Shown here: positions 58,393 to 64,000 of the stretch, in pieces
Numbering within the stretch: position 1 is the first letter of the stretch
Layout: each line of letters begins with the position of its first letter
Notes under the pieces: generated by a model
Databases searched by the model: none
Seen by the model: only the letters and a program-made list of their open reading frames with translations
What the model was told of the DNA's origin: nothing
Made by a program: the position numbers and the translations under genes
Assembly (NCBI RefSeq): GCF_026619435.1
Contig: NZ_JAOVZQ010000001.1
Coordinates: 2,487,501 to 2,551,500, forward strand
Origin: Hoeflea ulvae
GTDB lineage: Bacteria > Pseudomonadota > Alphaproteobacteria > Rhizobiales > Rhizobiaceae
Direction of reading: 5' to 3'
DNA: 64,000 bases

Positions 58393-59706
58393 ATGAGTGA
58401 TCTGTTCGCCACTCCCGACGCGGCCAATAGCGGGCGCCGTCCGCTTGCCGACCGCCTGCGGCCGGCCACCCTGGCCGAAGTCACCGGCCAGCCGCATCTC
58501 ACCGGCGAGGATGGCGCGATCACCCGCATGATCGCCTCGGGCAGTCTCGGCTCAATGATCTTCTGGGGGCCTCCGGGCACCGGCAAGACCACCGTGGCGC
58601 GCTTGCTGGCCGGCGAGACCGATCTGGCATTCGACCAGATATCGGCAATCTTTTCGGGCGTTGCCGATCTGAAAAAGGTGTTCGAATCCGCCCGCGCGCG
58701 GCGCATGGGCGGGCGGCAGACCCTGTTGTTCGTCGACGAGATCCACCGCTTCAACCGGGCCCAGCAGGACAGTTTCCTGCCGGTGATGGAGGACGGCACA
58801 ATCGTGCTGGTCGGCGCCACCACTGAGAACCCGTCCTTTGAACTCAACGCCGCGCTCTTGTCGCGCGCCCGGGTGCTGACCTTCAAGTCCCATGACGAGG
58901 AAAGCCTCGAAAGCTTGCTTGTCCGCGCCGAGGAAGACACCGGCAAACCCTTGCCGCTCGATGAGAATGCCCGGCTGAGCCTGCTCAGGATGGCCGATGG
59001 CGATGGCCGTGCGGTGCTGACACTGGCCGAGGAGGTCTGGCGCGGCGCCCGCGACGGCGAGATTTTTGACACCGAGGCGCTGGTCAGGATCGTCCAGCGC
59101 CGGGCACCGGTCTATGACAAAGGCCAGGACGGACACTACAACCTGATTTCCGCCCTGCACAAATCGATCCGAGGCTCCGATCCCGACGCGGCACTCTATT
59201 ACCTCTGCCGCATGCTCGACGCCGGTGAAGATCCGCTGTTCTTGTGCCGCAGACTGGTCCGCATGGCCTCGGAAGAAATCGCCATGGCCGATCCGCAGGC
59301 ATTGGTGATCGCCAATGCCGCCAAGGAGGCCTATGATTTTCTCGGCTCGCCCGAGGGCGAACTGGCGCTGGCCCAGGCCTGCGTCTATCTCGCCACGGCG
59401 CCCAAATCCAATTCGGTCTACACCGCCTACAAGGCGGCCATGCGCGCCGCCAAGGAGGGCGGCTCGCTGCTGCCGCCCAAGCACATCCTCAATGCGCCGA
59501 CCAAGCTGATGAAGGCCGAGGGCTACAATGAGGGCTACCGCTACGACCACGACCAGCCCGATGCCTTTTCCGGACAGGACTATTTCCCCGAAGCCATGGG
59601 CCGCAAGACATTTTACGATCCGGTCGAACGCGGCTTCGAACGCGACATCCGCAAACGGCTGGATTTCTGGTCCCGGCTGAGAAAAGAACGCGGCGGCAAG
59701 GGGTAG
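58393..59706 (+). CDS. rarA: Replication-associated recombination protein A (RarA/MgsA)
   Basis: This 437-residue AAA+ ATPase works at stalled replication forks. Walker A is GPPGTGKTT (residues 59-67), Walker B is LLFVDEIHRFN, and sensor 1 is VGATTENPSFELN. The C-terminal half has the family motifs LYYLCRMLDAGEDP and HILNAPTKLMK. It follows the protease gene by four bases, and the two are likely cotranscribed. Confidence 0.95.
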   Translation: MSDLFATPDAANSGRRPLADRLRPATLAEVTGQPHLTGEDGAITRMIASGSLGSMIFWGPPGTGKTTVARLLAGETDLAFDQISAIFSGVADLKKVFESARARRMGGRQTLLFVDEIHRFNRAQQDSFLPVMEDGTIVLVGATTENPSFELNAALLSRARVLTFKSHDEESLESLLVRAEEDTGKPLPLDENARLSLLRMADGDGRAVLTLAEEVWRGARDGEIFDTEALVRIVQRRAPVYDKGQDGHYNLISALHKSIRGSDPDAALYYLCRMLDAGEDPLFLCRRLVRMASEEIAMADPQALVIANAAKEAYDFLGSPEGELALAQACVYLATAPKSNSVYTAYKAAMRAAKEGGSLLPPKHILNAPTKLMKAEGYNEGYRYDHDQPDAFSGQDYFPEAMGRKTFYDPVERGFERDIRKRLDFWSRLRKERGGKG

Positions 59707-59842
59707 GGCTCGCACGCCCGCTGTGCCATTGCAGATAGTCCCGACACCCTCAGCTGAAATCCGTCGCGGCTTGACCTTGGTCAATGCGGGCGACACCGTG
59801 TGAGAGGCATAGTCGGCTTGAGATGATCAAGGAGGACGTGCG

Positions 59843-60391
59843 ATGACCGTTCTGGTTCTATACGCCACGGTTGAAGGCCAAACCCGCAAGATTGCCGAGC
59901 ATGCCGCAGCACAGCTCGAGTCGCTGGGGCAGGGCGTGGTGCTGGCCGATATCAGGGAGCCCGGATTTGCAATTCCGGGCCGCTTCGACGGCGTGCTGCT
60001 ATGTGCACCGATTCACATCGGGCGCTATCCTGACTCGGTTGTGCAGTTCCTGATCGACTGGAAAGCGGCGCTGGCCGATGTCCCGACCGCATTCGTCTCG
60101 GTCACGCTCGCCATTTGCAGCAAGGATGCCGACGACAGGGCCGAGGCCGAAGGTTTGCCGGCCAAGCTCGAAAAGAAGACCGGCTTTCACATGAACCGGG
60201 TTCATCACGCCGCCGGTGCGCTGAAATTTCTCGAATATGATTTCTTCAAGCGCATGCTGATGCGCCAGATTGCAGCATCTGAGGGCGGCCCGGTCGATAC
60301 CAGCCGCGATCATGAATTCACCGACTGGGACGCGCTCGACCGCTTCATCGGCGAGTTTGCCGATGATGTGGCGCTTGCGGCAAGAGCCTGA
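59843..60391 (+). CDS. HemG-like flavodoxin domain protein
   Basis: This 182-residue protein has a flavodoxin-type FMN loop at the N-terminus (LYATVEGQTRKIAEHAAAQL) and the HemG-like segments APIHIGRYPDSVVQFL and FLEYDFFKRMLMRQIA. HemG oxidises protoporphyrinogen IX in haem synthesis with quinone as acceptor. Whether this copy does so is uncertain, because alphaproteobacteria usually rely on HemJ. AAGGAGG lies seven bases before the ATG. It stands between rarA and crcB. Confidence 0.78.
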   Translation: MTVLVLYATVEGQTRKIAEHAAAQLESLGQGVVLADIREPGFAIPGRFDGVLLCAPIHIGRYPDSVVQFLIDWKAALADVPTAFVSVTLAICSKDADDRAEAEGLPAKLEKKTGFHMNRVHHAAGALKFLEYDFFKRMLMRQIAASEGGPVDTSRDHEFTDWDALDRFIGEFADDVALAARA

Positions 60392-60494
60392 GGCGGCACT
60401 GAGCCTGCAAGGCATGAAAGGTGTATCTGCTGAAATCTCCGGTGCGCGGCGCCGAAAGCTTTATTGCGCCTTTGTTTTGAGCTAAGCAGACGCC

Positions 60495-60869
60495 ATGAAC
60501 GCTCTCGTGCTTGTTTTTCTCGGTGGTGGCCTGGGCGCCGTGTCCCGGCATCTTTCCGGGATGGCGGTGATGCGCCTGTCCGGGCCCGGATTTCCCTGGG
60601 GCACGATGGTGGTCAACATCATCGGGTCGCTGGCCATGGGCCTGCTGATTGCCTGGCTCGCTCGCCGATCATCGGGTGACGCGGATTTGCGATTGCTGCT
60701 GGCAACCGGTTTTTTGGGTGGTTTTACCACCTTTTCTGCCTTTTCGCTCGATGCAGTGTCGCTTTACGAGCGCGGTGCGTTGACGGCGGCGGCAGCCTAT
60801 GTGATTGCCAGCGTCACAGTTTCCATCTTGGCGTTGTTTGGCGGGCTTTTGTTGGCGCGCCAGCTGTAA
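60495..60869 (+). CDS. crcB: Fluoride efflux channel CrcB
   Basis: This is a 124-residue four-helix membrane protein of the Fluc family, which exports fluoride as an antiparallel dimer. Characteristic parts are GTMVVNIIGSLAMG (with the polar Asn) and GFLGGFTTFSAFSLDA (with the Phe box). I looked for a fluoride riboswitch in the 100 bp upstream and saw none. Confidence 0.92.
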   Translation: MNALVLVFLGGGLGAVSRHLSGMAVMRLSGPGFPWGTMVVNIIGSLAMGLLIAWLARRSSGDADLRLLLATGFLGGFTTFSAFSLDAVSLYERGALTAAAAYVIASVTVSILALFGGLLLARQL

Positions 60870-60895
60870 TCACGCAAGTTAAAGAGATAATCGAT

Positions 60896-61885
60896 ATGGC
60901 GGGCGTACAGCTCATACAGGTTGATCCTGAAGAATCGGGCATGCGGCTCGATCGCTGGTTCAAGACACATTTTCCGGGTCTCGGTTTTGCCCAGCTGCAA
61001 AAGCTGCTGAGATCCGGACAGATCCGCGTCGACGGTGGCCGGGTCAAGACCGACCGCAGGGTACATGCCGGCGAGACCGTGCGGGTGCCGCCGATGGATG
61101 TCGACGAAAAGCCCACCGGTCCGCTGACCGCCAACACCATCAAGAACCGCGCCGACGACGATGTGCTGCGGCAGATGCTGTTGCACGAGGACGACAAGGT
61201 GCTGGTGTTCAACAAGCCCGCCGGTCTTGCCGTGCAGGGCGGCTCCGGCGTGACCCGCAATGTGGACGAAATGCTGGAAGCCTGGCGCAACAAGAAGGGC
61301 GAGAAGCCGCGGCTGGTGCACCGGCTCGACCGCGATACCGCCGGCGTTCTGGTGGTGGCCCGCAGCCGCAGTGCGGCGCAGTCGCTGACAGCCGCCTTCC
61401 GCGAGCGCACCACCAAGAAGACCTACTGGGCGCTGGTCCGCGGCGTGCCGCGCGAGAAGGAAGGCAAGATCTCGACCTGGCTGATCAAGGAAGCCACTGA
61501 TGATGGCGACCGGATGCGCGTCGCCAAGCATGGTGAGCAGGGCGCTGATCATGCCGTGTCCTACTACAAGATCATCGACAAGGCCGCCCAGAACCTCGCC
61601 TGGGTCGAGTTCGAGCCCTATACCGGCCGCACCCACCAGCTGCGCATTCATGCGCTGCATATGGGCCATCCGATCATCGGTGATCCGAAATATTACCAGT
61701 TCGATCCCAACTGGGAATTCCCCGGCGGCATCCAGAAGCGCCTGCATCTGCTGGCGCGGCACATTTCGGTGCCGCATCCCGATGGCGGCCGGCTTTCGGT
61801 CACCGCGCCATTGCCGCCGCACATGGTGCAGAGCTGGAACCTGCTCGGCTTTGACGAGGCCACCGGCGGGGAGCCTGACGAATGA
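60896..61885 (+). CDS. RluC/RluD-family 23S rRNA pseudouridine synthase
   Basis: This 329-residue enzyme converts uridines of 23S rRNA to pseudouridine. An S4 RNA-binding domain covers about residues 15-75 (RLDRWFKTHFPG, LLRSGQIRVDGGRVK). The catalytic motif is HRLDRDTAG with Asp145, and GRTHQLRIHALHMGHPIIGD closes the active site. RluC is the most likely member, but RluD cannot be ruled out. It overlaps the next gene by four bases. Confidence 0.9.
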   Translation: MAGVQLIQVDPEESGMRLDRWFKTHFPGLGFAQLQKLLRSGQIRVDGGRVKTDRRVHAGETVRVPPMDVDEKPTGPLTANTIKNRADDDVLRQMLLHEDDKVLVFNKPAGLAVQGGSGVTRNVDEMLEAWRNKKGEKPRLVHRLDRDTAGVLVVARSRSAAQSLTAAFRERTTKKTYWALVRGVPREKEGKISTWLIKEATDDGDRMRVAKHGEQGADHAVSYYKIIDKAAQNLAWVEFEPYTGRTHQLRIHALHMGHPIIGDPKYYQFDPNWEFPGGIQKRLHLLARHISVPHPDGGRLSVTAPLPPHMVQSWNLLGFDEATGGEPDE

Positions 61886-62529
61886 AGCTCGCCCTGTTTG
61901 ATTGCGACGGCACCATCGTTGACAGTGCCGCGGTCATCCATGCCTGCATGGAGCGCACATTCGAGGATTTCGGCCAGGTCCGGCCGGGTCTGGATCACAC
62001 CAAATCGATCATCGGGCTGACGCTCGATATCGCCATTGCGCAGATGCTCAACCGCATCGTCGATCCGGAAATCACCGCGATGACGGCGCGTTACAAGGAG
62101 CATTTCATGCTCTACCGGCAAAGCGGCGGTCTGCTCGAGCCTGCCTATGACGGTTTGCTGCCGCTGATTAAGGCGCTGGCCGCGCGCGATGATGTCATTC
62201 TCGGCGTGGTCACCGGCAAGTCCCGCCGCGGTCTCGACGCCATCCTGGCCCATCACGATTTGACTCAGTCCTTCTTTGTCACCCGCACCGCCGATGACTG
62301 CCCCTCCAAGCCGCATCCGGCGATGGTGCTGGAATGCTGTGCGGCCGCAGGAATTGAACCGGCGCAGACGACGGTGATCGGTGACGCGGTCTATGACATG
62401 CAGATGGCGGTCAATGCCGGTGCGCGCGCCATCGGCGTGTCCTGGGGCTATGGTCCCGTGGATGCGCTCACGGCATCGGGCGCCGGACATGTGGTCACCA
62501 CCGCCGGTGAAATTGCCACCCTTATCTAA
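61882..62529 (+). CDS. HAD-IA family phosphatase (phosphoglycolate phosphatase-like)
   Basis: This 215-residue hydrolase has the nucleophile motif LFDCDGTIVDS (Asp7, Asp9), motif II in VVTGKSRRG, the lysine of SKPHPAMV and motif IV VIGDAVYDMQMA. The cap is the helical C1 type. The substrate is not identifiable. The ATG overlaps the pseudouridine synthase stop, and it lies 17 bp before the ATP12 gene. Confidence 0.88.
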   Translation: MKLALFDCDGTIVDSAAVIHACMERTFEDFGQVRPGLDHTKSIIGLTLDIAIAQMLNRIVDPEITAMTARYKEHFMLYRQSGGLLEPAYDGLLPLIKALAARDDVILGVVTGKSRRGLDAILAHHDLTQSFFVTRTADDCPSKPHPAMVLECCAAAGIEPAQTTVIGDAVYDMQMAVNAGARAIGVSWGYGPVDALTASGAGHVVTTAGEIATLI

Positions 62530-62546
62530 CGACAGGAGACATGGTC

Positions 62547-63335
62547 ATGTCCGATATTCTGAGTGATCTCGATCTGGGAGACGCCAGCCCCTCCGATCCG
62601 GTCCGGGAAATCCAGGCGGGCCTGAAAAAGGTCCTGCCCAAGCGATTTTACAAGCAGGCTTCAGTCATCCCCGCCGCCGACGGCGGTTTTGCCGTGGCGC
62701 TCGACGGAAAGCCCGTGCGCACGCCGTCCCGGCAGGAGCTTGCCGTTGCCGATGCCGATCTGGCCGCAGCTCTGGCGGCGGAATGGGAAGCGCAGACCGA
62801 CAAGATTGACCCGGCAACGATGCCTCTGACCCGGATGATCAATACCGCGATCGATGCGGTTTCGACGGCCCAGGAAGCGGTGTTCGAGGATATCCTGCGC
62901 TATGCCGGGTCCGATCTGCTGTGCTACCGCGCCGATGGGCCGGAAGCGCTGGTGGCGCGCGAAGCCGAGCACTGGGACCCGCATCTTGACTGGGCGGCAA
63001 GCCAGGGCGCGCGGCTGGTGCTGGCCGAGGGCATCATTCATGTTGAACAGCCGGCCGAAGCCATTCGCGCCATTGCGGTGCTGCTGCGCCGTTATGCGAA
63101 GCCGCTGCAGCTCACGGCACTTCACACCATCACCACCATCACCGGCTCGCTGGTGCTGGCTTTGGCGCTTGCCGAGGGCAAGGCCGAGCCGGCCGAGATC
63201 TGGGCGGCCGCCCATGTCGACGAGGACTTCAACATCTCCCAATGGGGCGAGGATCACGAAGCCGCCGCGCGTCGCGCCAAGCGGCTGATCGATTTCGAAG
63301 CCGCCGCACTCATCCTGTCTGCCTGCAAGACCTGA
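62547..63335 (+). CDS. ATP12-family F1-ATPase assembly chaperone
   Basis: The 262-residue protein belongs to the ATP12 family, which in mitochondria and alphaproteobacteria helps the F1 alpha subunit to assemble. Features are KRFYKQASVIPAADGGFAVA, LDGKPVRTPSRQELAV, EWEAQ and WDPHLDWAA. ATG 62547 is preferred over ATG 62541, because AGGAG lies eight bases before it and only two before the other. It ends a run of three closely spaced genes from 60896. Confidence 0.9.
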   Translation: MSDILSDLDLGDASPSDPVREIQAGLKKVLPKRFYKQASVIPAADGGFAVALDGKPVRTPSRQELAVADADLAAALAAEWEAQTDKIDPATMPLTRMINTAIDAVSTAQEAVFEDILRYAGSDLLCYRADGPEALVAREAEHWDPHLDWAASQGARLVLAEGIIHVEQPAEAIRAIAVLLRRYAKPLQLTALHTITTITGSLVLALALAEGKAEPAEIWAAAHVDEDFNISQWGEDHEAAARRAKRLIDFEAAALILSACKT

Positions 63336-63392
63336 TCCGGCGGGGCGGCAGCCTCGAGCCTGTCCGAATGGCTTAGCCGTTGCATGCGCATG

Positions 63393-63989
63393 TCAATGTG
63401 TCCCGGGCCGGGTCATTTCCGTGGCCGTGGCGTGCGCCGCTGCCCGGATTTCCTCCGCCAGATCCGATTCCGGCAGCGTGCGCGCCAGCACCATGCCGCC
63501 CACGCAAAGTGCCGCAAGCGACAAGGCGTCCTGCCGCGTGTTTTCGCCCCGGTCCGCGATGCTGCACTCGAACAACCAGACCATCGCTGTAAGCAGGTCC
63601 TGGAAGGCTTTCTGCACCTCTCGGCTCGATCGCGCCACGTCCGAGGGCAGCGCAATCATCGGGCACTGGCCGTCGAGGTCATCGAGATGCTTGTTCGACA
63701 GATAGGCATCCACCATCTGCCGCGCCGATTCGACGGTGATATTGGTCGGATCAATGCCGGCGTCCATGCGCCATTGCGCACCCCGGCCCATAAGAAAGCT
63801 TGAGACCGCGGCGTTGAACAGGGATTCCTTGGTCTTGAAGTGGTTGTAAAAACCACCCCTGGTCAGGCCCGCCTCGGCCATCACCATGTCGATTGTGACA
63901 TTCTGGAATCCGTGCCGGTTGAACAGGATACGGGCGGATTCGACGATTCTGCTGCGGGTCTTCTGCTTGTGCTCGGCGCTGTAGGACAA
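63393..63989 (-). CDS. TetR/AcrR-family transcriptional regulator
   Basis: This 198-residue regulator has its helix-turn-helix in the first 60 residues (FNRHGFQNVTIDMVMAEAGL then TRGGFYNHFKTKESLF). The ligand domain has the CPMIALPSDVARSS segment. The start is a TTG at 63989, with GGAGAG at 64000-63995 in front, so the gene is complete. What it controls is likely outside the window to the right. It is convergent with the ATP12 gene. Confidence 0.87.
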   Translation of the reverse strand: MSYSAEHKQKTRSRIVESARILFNRHGFQNVTIDMVMAEAGLTRGGFYNHFKTKESLFNAAVSSFLMGRGAQWRMDAGIDPTNITVESARQMVDAYLSNKHLDDLDGQCPMIALPSDVARSSREVQKAFQDLLTAMVWLFECSIADRGENTRQDALSLAALCVGGMVLARTLPESDLAEEIRAAAHATATEMTRPGTH

Positions 63990-64000
63990 GGGCTCTCTCC

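Noticed and set aside
60392..60494. Fluoride riboswitch upstream of crcB
   Set aside because: The conserved crcB-motif segments are not present in the 100 bp before the gene.

Overview
The window is a GC-rich alphaproteobacterial chromosome segment. The best guess is the order Hyphomicrobiales (Rhizobiales), close to the Rhizobiaceae, with genus unknown. Support comes from the gene order rlmB - tRNA - tuf - tRNA-Trp - secE - nusG - rplKAJL - rpoBC - rpsLG - fusA - tuf - S10/spc/alpha operons, followed by a Do-type protease, rarA, crcB, an RluC-type synthase, a HAD phosphatase and an ATP12 chaperone. Two tuf copies, lack of rpmJ after secY-adk, and a 194-residue adenylate kinase fit the same group.

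Region 1 (1-12266) is an accessory catabolic cluster, all on the + strand and tightly packed. A branched-chain-amino-acid-type ABC importer (binding protein, LivH, LivM, LivG, LivF) is followed by a GntR/FadR regulator, an acyl-CoA ligase, an acyl-CoA dehydrogenase, an APH-like phosphotransferase translationally coupled to it, a PaaG-like hydratase/isomerase, an old-yellow-enzyme reductase and an FAD monooxygenase. Together they look like import, CoA activation and degradation of a carboxylic acid. The dehydrogenase-kinase pair resembles ACAD10/11 and LvaA/LvaC, so a 4-hydroxyacyl-CoA route is my leading hypothesis. The cluster and a frameshifted membrane acyltransferase (12523-14384) lie on the 3' side of tRNA-Thr, a usual side for integrated islands.

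Region 2 (14579-21358) holds tRNA-Thr, rlmB, tRNA-Tyr, tRNA-Gly, a 2-kb integrase-free island in the 3' end of tRNA-Gly, a frameshifted GNAT gene, the first tuf gene with a duplicated tail and terminator, about 0.8 kb with no recognisable gene, and tRNA-Trp. The island is bounded by 21-bp direct repeats and carries a DUF1643 gene and an HNH-like gene. It is the most unusual object in the window.

Region 3 (21558-54857) is the transcription/translation core: secE-nusG, rplKA, rplJL, rpoBC, rpsL-rpsG-fusA-tuf, and the S10, spc and alpha operons to rplQ. Only three small genes interrupt it (33831-35330). Several spacers carry strong hairpins: rplL-rpoB, rpoB-rpoC, tuf-rpsJ, rpsQ-rplN and rplO-secY. 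They suggest internal attenuation or processing points.

Region 4 (54985-64000) carries envelope and housekeeping genes: msrPQ, a periplasmic HtrA/Do protease, rarA, a HemG-like flavodoxin, crcB, an RluC-type pseudouridine synthase, a HAD phosphatase, the F1-ATPase chaperone ATP12 and a TetR regulator. I saw no CRISPR array, rRNA gene, transposase or integrase.
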